Part shown: piece by piece, positions 52,912 through 63,713 of the stretch | How positions within the stretch are numbered: the first letter of the stretch is position 1 | Layout of the letters: every line of letters starts with the position of its first letter | Origin: Lithobates sylvaticus | Taxonomy: Eukaryota; Chordata; Amphibia; Anura; Ranidae | Reading direction: 5' to 3' | Length of the DNA stretch: 64,000 bases | NCBI GenBank assembly: GCA_028564925.1 | Contig: CM053026.1 | Coordinates: 605,946,457 to 606,010,456 of the forward strand | Notes under the pieces: generated by a model | The model's input: the letters and a program-made list of their open reading frames with translations, nothing else | Told to the model about the DNA's origin: nothing | Databases searched by the model: none | Program-made: the position numbers and the translations under genes

Positions 52912-53184
52912 ATAGAATATATGAATAATTTTTTGTAAACGAGGAGACATGCGGGAAGGAAGTGGTGGGATATGAATGGCTAGAGTATGAAAGCGAATGA
53001 ATGTGGGGGTTATAGTTACTATTGAGGTTTTGGGTAGGAGGGGAAGAATGTACATTTCTTAATGTTATCCTCATGTTGTCTCTTTTTTTTATTGTTCACT
53101 TTGTGAGATGTTTTTTCTCTCCTTCCTCCTCCCTTTCTAACAAACAATGTATCACTCTCTCATACTGATCACTGGAAGTTCAAC

Positions 53185-54191
53185 ATGACACCTCATGGCA
53201 AAGAACTCTCTGAGGATCTGAAAAAAAGAATTGTTGCTCTACATAAAGATGACCTAGGTATTGCCAAGACCCTGAAACTGAGCTGCAGCACGGTGGCCAA
53301 GACCATACAGCGATTTAACAGGACAGGTTCCACTCAGAACAGGCCTCGCCATGGTCGACCAAGGAGGTTGAGTGCACATGCTCAGTCTCATATCCAGAGG
53401 TTTTCTTTGGGAAATAGATGTATGAGTGCTCCCAGCATTGTTGCAGAGTTTGAATGGGGTCAGTCTGTCAGTGCTCAGACCATATACCGCATGCTGCATC
53501 AAATTGGTCTGCATGGCTGTCATCCCAGAAGGAAGCCTCTTCTAAAGATGATGCACAAGAAAGCCTGCAAACAGTTTGCTTAAGACAAGCAAACTAAAAA
53601 CATGGATTACTGGAACCGTGTCCTGTGGTCTGGTGAGACCAAGATAAACTTATTTGGTTCAGATGGTGTCAAGCGTGTGTTGCGGCAACCAGGTGAAGAG
53701 TACAAAGACAAGTGTGTCTTGACTACAGTCAAGCATGGTGGTGGGAGTGACATGGTCTGGGGCTGCATGAGTGCTGCCGGCACTGGGGAGCTACTGTACA
53801 TTGAGGGAACAAAGAATGCCAACATGTACTGTGACATACTGAAGCAGAGCATCATCCCCTACCTTTGGAGACTGGGCCACAGGGCAGTATTCCAACATGA
53901 TACGGACCCAAACACACCTCCAAGACGAACATTTCTTTGCTACAGAAGCTTAGGGTAAATGTGATGGACTGGCCAAGCATGTCTCCAGACCTAAACCCTA
54001 TTGAGCATCTGTGGGGCATCCTCAAATGGAAGGTGGAAGAGCGCAAGGTCTCTAACATCCACCAGCTCAGTGATGTCATCATGGAGGAGTGGAAGAGGAC
54101 GCCAGTGGCAACCTGTGAAGCTCTGGTGAACTCCATGCCCAAGAGGGTTAAGGCAGTGCTGGAAAATAATGGTGGCCACACAAAATATTGA
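53185..54191 (+). pseudogene. Tc1-like transposase, about three lesions
   Basis: Three consecutive frames cover the protein. 53185-53583: MTPHGKELSEDLKKRIVALH with paired helix-turn-helix (TVAKTIQRFNRTGSTQNRP, HGRPRRLSAHAQSHIQR). 53602-53958: DYWNRVLWSGETKINLFGSD (first catalytic Asp region altered to Gly: WSGE where family members have WSDE), HGGGSDMVWGCMSAAGTGEL, VFQHDTDPNTPP. 53937-54191: DWPSMSPDLNPIEHLWGILK and PKRVKAVLENNGGHTKY. A deletion near 53258 (DDLGIAKTLK lacks several residues), a stop at 53581-53583 and a frameshift near 53940 inactivate it. Confidence 0.88.
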
Positions 54192-54213
54192 CACTTTGGG
54201 CCCAGTTTGGACA

Positions 54214-54459
54214 TGTAGAAAGAGTACATCTTTTCAGTCACAGAGCTAGTGAATCTTTATAAGGTTTGTGATTTTTCTAAGCTCACATAAGTTTACTTAA
54301 TTCAAAGTTATTACAAGTGTATATTGTAGCTTATAACCATCTACACATCCACATTACTGCATTTTGAAGTGTAAGAGAGCCCACTAAATGGGTGCATTGT
54401 GGGCCAGTGCTACTTTTGTGGGCCTGTTCTTCAGGAAGCAGCAACTCAATGCTTTACAG
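54214..54459. other. No recognisable feature
   Basis: Sequence between the truncated Tc1 end and the foldback element; no family recognised. Confidence 0.5.
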
Positions 54460-54985
54460 TAACCTCAGATAAAGACCCCCATGGGTCTAATGACGCTTCT
54501 GGTAAATAATCCAAGGATCGTCTCCAGTCACACGGTCTTCCCCTTCCAATATCATGGACGGCAGGATTAAGCAGCAGTGTTGGTGGTTAAAAAAACAGTG
54601 TTCTCCCTCTAATATTAAACACGTCCTCTTTAAACTCCTCCACTCTCCTCCATACTTAATGGCAAAGCATAAACTCAAACTGGCCAATCAAATGTTTTCT
54701 CTTTACTGCATCTACAACTGCGCATGGCTACCTTGCCATGATAACAGTGCAGCCCTTAGTCTCTAGTCTTATTCTTTGCCGTTTTATATGGAGGAGAGTG
54801 GAGGAGTTCAAAAGAATGTATTTATTATTAGAGGGAGAACACTGTTTTCTTATCCACCAACACTGCTGCATAATCCTGCCATCCCTGATACTTCAAGGGG
54901 AAGACTGCATGATTGGAGAGGATCCTTGAATTATTTACCAGAAGCGTCATTAGACTCATTGGGCTCTTTATCTGAGGTGAGAGGC
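54460..54985. repeat. Foldback element with about 200-bp inverted arms
   Basis: Left arm about 54460-54656 (CCTCAGATAAAGAC, TAATGACGCTTCTGGTAAAT, CACTCTCCTCCATA) pairs with right arm about 54784-54981 (TATGGAGGAGAGTGGAGGAG, ATTTACCAGAAGCGTCATTA, TCTTTATCTGAGG). The spacer is about 127 bp. The arms have diverged moderately. No gene and no clear target duplication were found. Confidence 0.8.
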
Positions 54986-55490
54986 TGGGGCACACCTATG
55001 GTGGATCACGGAGAGTGTGATTACACATTTAGGATTGGATGAACTTTCCTGCACTTGATCACTGCACCTTTTACTTCCATATGTCTAGATGATATTGAAG
55101 ATTGTGGATGCTTATTCACTTTTGCACATGCACTTTTGTACACTTGTACACTTGGACATTTTGGACTATTTATTGATTTGTTTATTGAGTTTGATATTTG
55201 ATGTTTTTGCACTACGCACTTTTTTTGTACCTACTGAGTTAGCGCCACATTCATTATTTTACTTATTTATCCATTTGTGGGGACACATTCTTAATGTTGA
55301 CTGCCACTCTGAAATGAATTTGAGGTTCACTTGGTTTGCGCATTATTTATTTTTATTTAAATAAACATCATTCTCAGCATCCATCTTGATGTACTGGCCA
55401 ACTATCTTTCTATAGGAATATTTTATTTACCCAAATCTACTATTTTATTAATTTAAATAAATCGGAGTCTTTGGCTCAGCAAAGGCTATC
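54986..55490. other. Repeat-like tail, unassigned
   Basis: T-rich sequence with CACTTTTGTACACTTGTACACTTGG near 55130 and TTAGCGCCACATTCATTATT near 55240, phrases that look like the 3' region of an interspersed element. No coding motif allows a family call. Confidence 0.4.
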
Positions 55491-55496
55491 CTGTTA

Positions 55497-55896
55497 TGCC
55501 ACATACACAGGATCGGAAATTCGGACAGCAAAAGTCCGATGAGAGCTTTTGGTTGGAAAACGCGACCGTGTGTATGCTCCATTGGACTTTTGCTGGCCGA
55601 ATTCAGGCCAGAAAAAGATTGAGAGCCGGTTCTCAATTTTTCAGTCGGAAAAAGTTCTGATCGGAAATTCTGATCTTCTGTAGCAATTCCGACGCGCAAA
55701 ATTCCTACACATGCTCGGAAACAATTTGATGCATGCTCGGAAGCATTGAACTTTATTTTCTCGGCTCGCCGTAGTGTTGTACGTCACAGCAAACTTTTGT
55801 GTGACCGTGTGTATGCAAGCCAAGCTTGAGTGGAATTCCGTTGGAAAAACCATCCAATATTTTTCCGACGGAAAATCCGCTCATGTGTACGGGGCA
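55497..55896. mobile_element. Harbinger-type MITE, 400 bp
   Basis: Ends TGCCACATACACAGG and CATGTGTACGGGGCA with TTA on each side (55494-55496, 55897-55899). Internal GTCGGAAAA and TTTTTCCGAC motifs repeat on both strands, as in 16517-16896. The ends have several differences from each other, so this copy is older than the one at 19752. Confidence 0.88.
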
Positions 55897-55899
55897 TTA

Positions 55900-56786
55900 G
55901 ACTATTTCACATATCACTTTAGAATTTTTGAGCTAATGGTGATGGTGGCATTGGTAACTGATGATGATGACTCCGCCTATTATCAGCACACACATTTCCT
56001 ATCATTTTATATTGAGAAAATGTTTTAATTAATACTAAAATAAATAGCTGTTAACTGTCTGCTAGTCCCATGTTGATGTAATATGAGAAAGTACTGTATA
56101 TGGCATATGGCAACTTTTCCCAAAGAAATCAAATGTTGATTTCAATGAAAAACAATACACCCAAGAATTTGAGCATCTGTGATCATTAACATAGTTCTGA
56201 GTCAAGTATTTGCCTGGAGGTAACATCTTTTAACTGTTTTCTTTGATAAATGGGCTGCTAAATATTTTAATGCTTTTCTTTTGCTTTTTTGTGAACTTCT
56301 CAATGGGTGGCTTTTCAGAGTTACTAAACTAACAAACATATTCAGTTTTATTAGTTCAGAAGGTGTTTTGTAAGTGGAAACAGCTGCTTTACTGTTATTT
56401 TCGTTTTTCCCTTTTTGCGTTCTCCTCACTCCTCTGCAGCATTAATTTCAAAGTAATTCCAATGGCATTTGCAGCTGCTTTTCTCACAAGTGAATCTGCT
56501 GCATTATTCACAAACACTCCGTATTCTAGGCCTGATGCACAAAATTTTCTTTTTTACTTGCAAGCATGAATGATTGCCTGTTTCATCACTACAACAATTT
56601 GAATCTATTCATACAGTAAAAAATACAGATGTTACGCTGCACATTGTAAAACACATACATTCTGAAAAACTCTTCAAATGAACATGCCTCTAAATACTCT
56701 GTGTAAAGGAACTGGCAGAAAGGATGAGTTATTCTTGGTATGGAGGAAGTTATACGTTGAAGAACGTTCACCCCAAATCCTAAATT
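55900..56786. other. No recognisable feature
   Basis: About 0.9 kb of AT-rich sequence with no family match. Confidence 0.55.
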
Positions 56787-58140
56787 TTAAAGTGGCTGTA
56801 AAGGCTCAAGGTTTTTTACCTTCATGCATGAAGGTTAAAAAACATCTGCGTGCAGCAGCCCCCCCAGATCCCCCCCATAATATTTACCTGAGCCTGATAT
56901 CAATCCAGCAATGTGCACAAGAGCAGCAGCTCTCCTGGGTCTCTTTACCCTCATTGGCTGAGACAGCATTGGAATTTATTGGCACCTGCTACTGTCAGTC
57001 ACAGCCAGTGAGCCAATGAGGAGAAAACGGGGGCAGGGGTGAATGGACACAGAGAGCAGTGGCTCGGGAGCGAACCTGCTCAGCTGCTTACATAGCAAGC
57101 TGCTTGCTATGGCACACTCAGCAGGAGAAAGGGGCCAGGAGTGCCAGCAGAGGGACCTGAGAACAGGATGACAGCATGAAGCGAAAGTAGCAGGAAAGTA
57201 TGACAGGTTTGTTTTTTCTTAATTTTGCCTTTAACCCTTTTGCAGCCAGGTCCGTATGTCATACAGGCCGCCACCCCCCCATGCTTACCGGGCTCTGCTT
57301 GCCCATTGGCAGGCTCAGGAGCTTTGTGGCGTGGGTGCCGGTGGGTGGAGGGGAAGGAGAAGAGTGGACACATGTCCACTCTCCTCCCCTTCTTTGTGTG
57401 ACCCGGAAAGCGACGTCTCTGATGTCACTTCCGGGTCAAGCTCTCGGTGTCCCTGGCTAGCTCAGCAGGGAAATAATATTTTGCAATGCGATCTACATTG
57501 CAAAACATTTAGTGGAGTACAGGAGAGACATGCAGGGTCTTCTGTCACCTAAAAAACATCATATAGCAGACTTTTTATGTAATGAAAAAAAACATAAAAT
57601 CCCCCCACCAAAAAAAAAACGTGCACCCACCCCCACATATACACATGCATGAACATAAACGATTGCGATATACATGTTACATATTTCCGCGCACACCCGA
57701 GTGAGAGTAATAATTCTAACACAAGACCTCCTCTGTAACACTAAACTGATATCTATAGGGGGATTTTGAAGCATCGCCTATAGAACATATAGGTACTGAA
57801 GCATGATGCCATTTCACCGGGGCACAAAAATTTGGCATGTTAAGTATCTATTTAGTCGGTGCCACCTTGTCTTTTATAATTTGGGTAATGTATTCCATTT
57901 GTTTTCCCCAAAATTCGTATAGTTAGTATGTTTTTTACTTTGCGGTAAAATTTTGTGACATAAAAAATTGGAACTAGCACTATTTTATTTTCTAGGGTAT
58001 CTGCTTTCAGAAAATATATAATATTTGTGGGTTTTGTGTAATGTTCAGGCCTAAAATTATTCTTTAAACGTGTGCAAAAAACGCAAAAAACGTCTCTGGC
58101 ATTGAAAGGGTTTAATATAATTTTAAAGCTGAGGTTTAAT
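56787..58140 (+). repeat. TTAA-family repeat A, copy 3, split by a MITE
   Basis: TTAA (56787-56790) then AGTGGCTGTAAAGGCTCAAG. An internal hairpin lies at 56816-56837 (ACCTTCATGCATGAAGGT). TTTACCTGAGCCTGAT, CAGTGAGCCAATGAGGAG and GGGGCCAGGAGTGCC identify family A. It resumes after the nested MITE, but its right end is unclear (about 58140). Confidence 0.78.
57235..58110. mobile_element. TTAA-flanked MITE, CCCTTTTGCAGCCAGG ends
   Basis: TTTAA precedes CCCTTTTGCAGCCAGG, and CTCTGGCATTGAAAGGG precedes TTTAA: inverted ends of about 16 bp with mismatches and a TTAA-type site. The interior has GC-rich CACTTCCGGGTCA and its inverse (57400-57436) and an AT-rich right half. No gene is present. It is nested in repeat A. 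Confidence 0.82.
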
Positions 58141-58844
58141 CTGCTTGTACTATGCTTCCATGGAGAGACAGGCCAGATACAGTAATGCTAGTAGTAAAAG
58201 GGCTAGGACCTTCTCCAGCCCAGAAATTAGATGATCTCTTTCTAATGTGCTGCAGCTTCTAATCCACACCTTGATAAGTTCACAGTATGCAGCAAAATCA
58301 GAATACCAACCATTTCAATACAGGAAAAAGAGGCTGTACAACTATGCCAGACTGATGGTATAGCAGGAGTTAAGCTTTGAGTTCAGGCGGAGGCTTGAGG
58401 TTGTTGGGGGGAGGGGGTATAAAGCATGCAGTTACACTTTACTTTTACAGTGTAAAGAAAAGAAAAAAAATAAGATATACATTTAACAGTGAGTAACATT
58501 AATAAATCCTGAAAATTCCTGCTTACAGTACAATTTGTGGCAATCATACCATTGGTACGGGCAATACAAGTGGACATAAGTACATCGAAAATTTAAATAT
58601 AGATGAAAAATGGATAGCTCAAAAGTTTAGGTTGTTTTTGGATGCCTATATTATTGTGGAAAATTATATGTTTAGAAAAAGCTATCAAGTCATAGGTGGT
58701 AACCAAGTTTGAGGTGTCCTTGATTTACACCATGTCTGTGCTCCAAGAAATTTTCATAGAATTCAAATTTAGCACAATTTGAAAAATTGTTTGCATCCTA
58801 AGTAAATGGTTAATAGTAGCATGTATTTAATAGTAGCATCTATT
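58141..58844. other. No recognisable feature
   Basis: AT-rich sequence with no coding frame or known repeat. Confidence 0.55.
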
Positions 58845-58877
58845 TAATCTATAGGGATATTATTTGAAAATAATAAT
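58845..58877 (+). repeat. 33-bp direct repeat, left copy
   Basis: The 33 bases beginning TAATCTATAGGGATATTATT are identical to 60793-60825. The second half (ATTATTTGAAAATAATAAT) is itself a near-perfect palindrome. Confidence 0.9.
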
Positions 58878-60792
58878 GGCCACAGGATCTGCCATGGCCA
58901 CAGGATCTGCCATTTACTTAATACCTTCTGTTCTGTATGAAGTTAGAAGACTTCAGAATGGGAGTATGTGAATGCACGCCAGAATAGGGGGTGGGATGCA
59001 GGCATTAACCTGTATTGTACTAAACAATGCACCCAGTATGTGCGATCGCGATCATGTGTCATGTGGGTCATGTGGACAGAAGTGTTTATATATTCCAAGT
59101 TTGGCGTCCTTGTGTCATTCTCCTGTTCCCTGATGATGAACTCTGACACAAAATGCATTGGGAGGTGCTTGCATTTGTGACGTCATTACACCCGCTGAGG
59201 AGGCCTGCCGGTGAGGCAAGTACTTAGTACCAGCAAACTTATCAAGGTCAACTGAAGGGTCCCAAATAGAAGTTTGCAGGTACTACAAACATTTTTCTTC
59301 GCTAGTGAGAGGATGTCTGACCTCCTTTTTTTGTGTGATTTGTTTGACCCTCTCTACTCTTCTGGTTTCTGATCTTGACTACCATACCCATTTTGTCTCT
59401 GAATCCCTTACTACGATCGTATGTTCTATCTCTAGAGAACAACCTATAAACAGCTCTTTGTATGGAGTGACCTTATTTTCTTTTAAAATAATGTATGATG
59501 TGCAGGGGTGGTTGGTGTGAAATGTGATTGATAGTGTTGCCTTATGGCGTTTATGTGAAATTTCCATTAATATCTGTGAAATATTGTAATTATGAATATG
59601 TCTCCTTTTGCTTGCAGTTAAAGCTGGGCAAGCTGAAGTTAATTGCAGACATGGCGGGGCCGATACTTGACACTAACAATGGTTTAGCCAATTCCATTAT
59701 TTGTCACCTATTCACTATAAATGACCCCATGCCGGGATAGGTAACGAAGTGAGACCATTCAAGTTTTTTCTACATTACTGGTGGGAGTTGCTGTAAGGGG
59801 GCTGGCTTAGACTAAGTAACCAATCAGAACTCACGCTAAGCCAGCCAATGAGGGATCAGGCTGGTTTTTGATACTCTCTCTGAGGAAAGGAGGCAGACGC
59901 TCTCTTTTTCCGGGAGAATCAGCAAGCGAGATGGACCCAAGGTAATTTCTCCAGGAGCAGGGGAAGGTATGCCCTGCTACCTGTAACTAAACATGCTTTT
60001 ACATCACGGTCTGAAGGAATATAATCTATATTCCTTCATATATATATATATTTTATTTCAACCTAGCATTTTCTGCCTTGATGTGCTAGGGATTTGTGTA
60101 TTAGCTTGACTTTTAACTACCTGTAATAAATGTTATTATATTCAAAGCCTTTCCTCCTGGTCAGTAGAACTCTCATTTAACCCATATCATATTTTGTGAT
60201 TAATAAATCAGAAATAGAGATTTTAGAGGTTACAATAGGGAGATTATATATTTCTCTTCAACAAAAAAATGCCAGTGATATATAAAGGTTTGCATAAAGG
60301 GCTTTTTTTTCTGAATGATGCATGTCTTGGTCTACCAGAAGTAGCATGCCTATATTTCAACTCTGTTTCTGCTCATAAGTAAATATATTTATTAATGTAA
60401 TTTATTATTATACAGTTTACATACAGTATTTTATTGAATTCAATGTTAATTCCTAAACATAAGCACATGTTTTTTTTTGTGTAGAAACGTCCCACACTAA
60501 GAATAGCTAATTAATATATGCCTTTTGGTCATATAAAACAATATTTTTGCTCTCTAGCAGAGAACATGCCAGATGTTGCCTTTCTCTAAGTTATACAAGC
60601 TCTGACATAAAAAGCCATGAGGCAAATCATAGCAGAACTGATATATACTTTGAATCCCCTTTTTTCTTTAACAAGTTTTAATAATTTGACATTTGAACAC
60701 TCCTTGATATTATAGGTCTGTTAAGCTAGGGAATATCTTATGAAAATATGAGCTTGATGTTGCTTCCTGCTAAATAAATCAGTTAACTTATA
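58878..60792. other. 1.9-kb segment between the 33-bp repeats
   Basis: It opens with a tandem pair of CCACAGGATCTGCCAT(G). It contains a segment with CCCTGATGATGAACTCTGAC (59129) followed by GGAGGTGC, reminiscent of frog retroelement leaders, GC-richer sequence at 59780-59970, and AATAAA sites (60125, 60202). No protein motif was found in any frame. The 59528-59740 frame resembles nothing known. Confidence 0.45.
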
Positions 60793-60825
60793 TAATCTAT
60801 AGGGATATTATTTGAAAATAATAAT
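60793..60825 (+). repeat. 33-bp direct repeat, right copy
   Basis: Identical to 58845-58877. To the right it continues TGGCAACACTT; to the left TTATA. Confidence 0.9.
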
Positions 60826-62034
60826 TGGCAACACTTAAGTGCTTGTAGTGCTTTTTGAGCCAGATGTATGGCATCACATTAAGTGTCATCATATAACTTA
60901 TGCTAAAATTGTTTTAAGTTGTATTGTAACAGGTGACATTTAATTCATCAAAGAGTTAACATTTTTAGTGATATTAATGACTAGAACTTTTCAAGGGAAA
61001 TTGTGAAGGTGTGATTAATGGAACAATGGGATATTAACACCTGACTTAAAAAAAAAATTACTAGGTAGAAAAACTTATTTTAGGCTGATGATTTTAATGT
61101 TTCACCTGCCACAAGCAACAAGTCAGGCTTTATTGGTATGGAGGAACTAAGATGGAATTCACCTGTTTGGCTGTATTGTGTGAAAAATGTGTGTAAAACG
61201 CAAGATCGATTGTACAGAGTCAAAAAACATTGTTCAGGTGAGACAGAAAAAAATATTTCTAATGTGTACTTAGATGTTTATCTGAAGTCTGAAGTTTAGC
61301 TGTAAACAGGAATTCTGATTGGTCTTTCAGACACCAAATTAATTTAAGTTCTCAGTTTCTTTTGAATAGTTATTATTAATTAAATACAAAAAAAAAAAAA
61401 ATCTTTGTATACAGTGTGTATATATATATATATATTCATAAAACTTGTTTTTTAGTTATATAGCATTACAATATAGCATTACTTGCTCTTGCCATGCATT
61501 TCACATGCAAGGAAATTTTGCAGTCGAATAAGAAAATGTGACTTGAAATTAAGAATATTGTTTCTTCACAGTAATGGTGGTGTTGATGAAAATATTAGAA
61601 ATGCATGTTTTGGATGTTACCTTGACATACAAGTCATGTTTAACTACGGCCCAAGCACATTTTGTAGTAGTCATGCATAATTACTGTCAAATTACTTTTG
61701 TTCTATTCATTTCTCACATAAAGACAACGGTACATTAGCAGACGGTCAAATAAGGCAGCCTTCTTAAAATATCCCTGGCTATCAAGGTTAATTATCTGCA
61801 AATACAAAATGAGCATAGTATTATATGTCATGTCTTTGTAACAGCAGGCAGTTAGAAAGCCATTAGGCACTATGCTGGATGAATACGCAACACAATCTGA
61901 GTGAAATAACTTTTTTCTAATTCAATTATATGTATAAATATTTAACTGTAAAATAATTTGATTGAAAAAAATATATTCATGCCACATTGAGAATATATTT
62001 CCTAATTTTATCAAAAAATGTAATATTGTCTAGT

Positions 62035-62104
<70 letters not shown>

Positions 62105-62604
62105 TTATATGCAGTAGAGGTACTGCAATAAACCATTCTAAAATAGATTTTATTATACAGTTTAATATTCTCAATGCATTTATATTTGAAACATACAGTG
62201 TGTAATTAGTGATATAATTTGTATTTAATAAAATCCCCAGGCAAATGTAAAACTCTTGTAGCCTATTTTATATTAGGACCATGCTGTTTTTGTGACTTTT
62301 TAATTTTGTGCTGAATGCAGAAGTTTGCAATTCTCATTTTCATTGCATTCTTATAACTTCTTGTGTATCAGCTGAAGTTACAAGTTAGTTTCACAAAAGA
62401 GGGTCATGTAATGGCTTCTAAAATTATAGCAGGAGAAAAGTAAGCAGCAAGTTAAAGCAGTTAGTAAAATACTTTGCTTCGGTGTTCAATCAGACCCTTA
62501 TACAAATTTGAGGGGGAAAGTCCCCCTTACTTTCTTTTTCCTGCTGACACTGATTGCTGTTTGTGTGTGTAGTTAAAGTTTAGTGTGTGGCAAATTTTCC
62601 CTGG
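60826..62604. other. No gene; TA microsatellites
   Basis: AT-rich sequence. TA runs lie at about 61419-61434 and, longest, 62039-62101 (about 31 units). No coding frame was found. Confidence 0.6.
62039..62101. repeat. (TA)n microsatellite, about 31 units
   Basis: An uninterrupted alternating TA run. Overlapping frames translate to repeated IYIY and are not genes. Confidence 0.95.
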
Positions 62605-62608
62605 TTAA

Positions 62609-63340
62609 AGTGGTTGTAAACCCTTACATACCACTTTAACCTACAGGTAAGTCTAGATTAAGGCTTACCTGTAGGTGCAAGAAATATCTCCTTAACCTAC
62701 ACGGTTAACCACTTAAGCCCCGGACCAATTTGCAGCTAAAGGACCAGGCCCCTTTTTGCAATTCGGCACTGCGTCGCTTTAACTGACAATTGCGTGGTCG
62801 TGCGACGTGCAACACCGGCGGCTATTGGGTCCGCGGGTCCCGTGGCCACGGTCACGGTGCTCAGAACCGGCACGCGTGCGACCCACGGCCAGGCTCTTAA
62901 AGAGCAACGTACCTGTACATTGATGTGCCCAGCAGTGCCATTCTGCCGACGTAAATGTGCAGGAGGCAGTCCTTAAGTGGTTAAGGAGATATTTCCCTAA
63001 ATAGGGGCACCGATGTTTATGGCGCATGTGCGCCGTAGACAACGGCGCAAACGCAGTGAGTATGCAATCAGTGAAGGCTAACATGCATCAGTGACAGCTC
63101 CCGCGTGCATGCGCCGGAGTGACGTCATTGCTGCTCCGGCCACTCACATCGCCGGAGCAGCGATACCCGGAAGGAAGATGGACGCTTCATAGAAGAGAGG
63201 ACAGCGGTGACATCGCTGGCTCCTGTGTCAGATAAATGACACATAATGGCTACTATGCAATGCATAGTAGCCCATTATGCTTTACCTTTGCAGGGAAACA
63301 AAGAGGGAGTAAACCCATTGGGGTTTATAAAAGATGCCCA
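62609..63340. repeat. TTAA-family element with AGTGGTTGTAAACCC end, split by a MITE
   Basis: TTAA (62605-62608) then AGTGGTTGTAAACCC, the terminus of the 44781 MITE. A perfect 13-bp hairpin follows (ACCTACAGGTAAG ... CTTACCTGTAGGT, 62640-62678). After the nested MITE it continues with GGAGATATTTCCCTAAATAG, GC-rich CCGGAGTGACGTCATTGCTG, and TACTATGCAATGCATAGTAG near 63252. No matching right end was found; similarity is lost around 63340. Confidence 0.75.
62709..62980. mobile_element. TTAA-flanked MITE, 272 bp, nested
   Basis: TTAA on both sides (62705-62708 and 62981-62984) and perfect 9-bp inverted ends CCACTTAAG / CTTAAGTGG. The interior GCCCCGGACCAATTTGCAGC, AAAGGACCAGGCCCCTTTTT and GGCACTGCGTCGCTTTAACT matches the first 90 bp of 5607-6603, joined to its GC-rich right end, so it is an internal-deletion derivative of that 1-kb family. 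Confidence 0.92.
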
Positions 63341-63451
63341 CTGTCAGCACCTAAAAAATTAAAAATAAACTTTAGACTGAAATTCTACCAGTGTTTGGCC
63401 ATGCACTCCCACTGAAATAACAGAAGTACTACCACTGCAAGTATAAAAAAC

Positions 63452-63713
63452 GGGCTGATTTACTAAATGAAAATAGATTATGCACTTTGCAAGTGCAGTT
63501 GAATTAATTGTCCCCAGAGCTTATTGAATGTGGTGAAGATCTGTTGATTTCCATCATCCAAACAAAAATGCAGTTTTCTTAAAATTTTCCTTGCACCTGA
63601 TTGTGTATTTTTTTACAAAGCAAAGTTTCACGACTTTCACTGGGTTCTGCGGAAAATGGGTGCAACTGCACTTGCATAGTGCCCAGTCACTTTGCCTTTA
63701 GTAAGTCAACCCC
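63452..63713. mobile_element. Short inverted-repeat MITE (GGGCTGATTTACTAAA ends)
   Basis: Left end GGGCTGATTTACTAAATG and right end CCTTTAGTAAGTCAACCCC are inverted, as are CACTTTGCAAGTGCAGTTG and CAACTGCACTTGCATAGTG just inside. The body is about 262 bp and has no gene. A clear target duplication was not found, so the superfamily is open. Confidence 0.75.

Larger units (their letters stand above)
45589..53150 (+). mobile_element. Nearly intact L1-like LINE, 7.6 kb, inside the Tc1 copy
   Basis: Starts GGAGGGGCGTGACCGG, resembling the GGGGGCGGAGCCGG start of the L1 at 10251, which suggests a complete 5' end. A long leader (45589-47296) includes C/G homopolymers and T-runs. ORF1 and ORF2 follow, then a 240-bp 3' region with no poly(A) (ending near AACAAACAATGT). 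No long target duplication is seen; left TGTTATC and right TGTATC are the only candidate. The edges are known to within about 8 bp from Tc1 continuity. Confidence 0.85.
45275..54213 (+). mobile_element. Tc1-like transposon split by a LINE
   Basis: The left terminus TACAGTATCTCACAAAAGTG starts at 45275, and the 5' region runs to 45588 (inner repeat GGCAACAAAAGTGAGTACAC at 45466). After the LINE it resumes near 53150 with ATCACTCTCTCATACTG and the transposase. The right terminal repeat is missing: similarity stops after GGGCCCAGTTTGGACAT (about 54213). The transposase is broken, so the element is dead. Confidence 0.88.

Noticed and set aside
59585-59752. Exon-like stretch: pyrimidine-rich TTTGCTTGCAG before and GTAACG after an open frame ending at 59740
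   Set aside because: The frame ends in a stop before the donor, shows no protein family, and such splice-like sites are common by chance. It does not support a host exon.
59760-60200. Promoter-like arrangement (two CCAAT boxes near 59818 and 59846, TA-rich run, AATAAA at 60125) suggesting a solo long terminal repeat
   Set aside because: No paired copy, defined termini or short target duplication was found, so it is not listed as an element.
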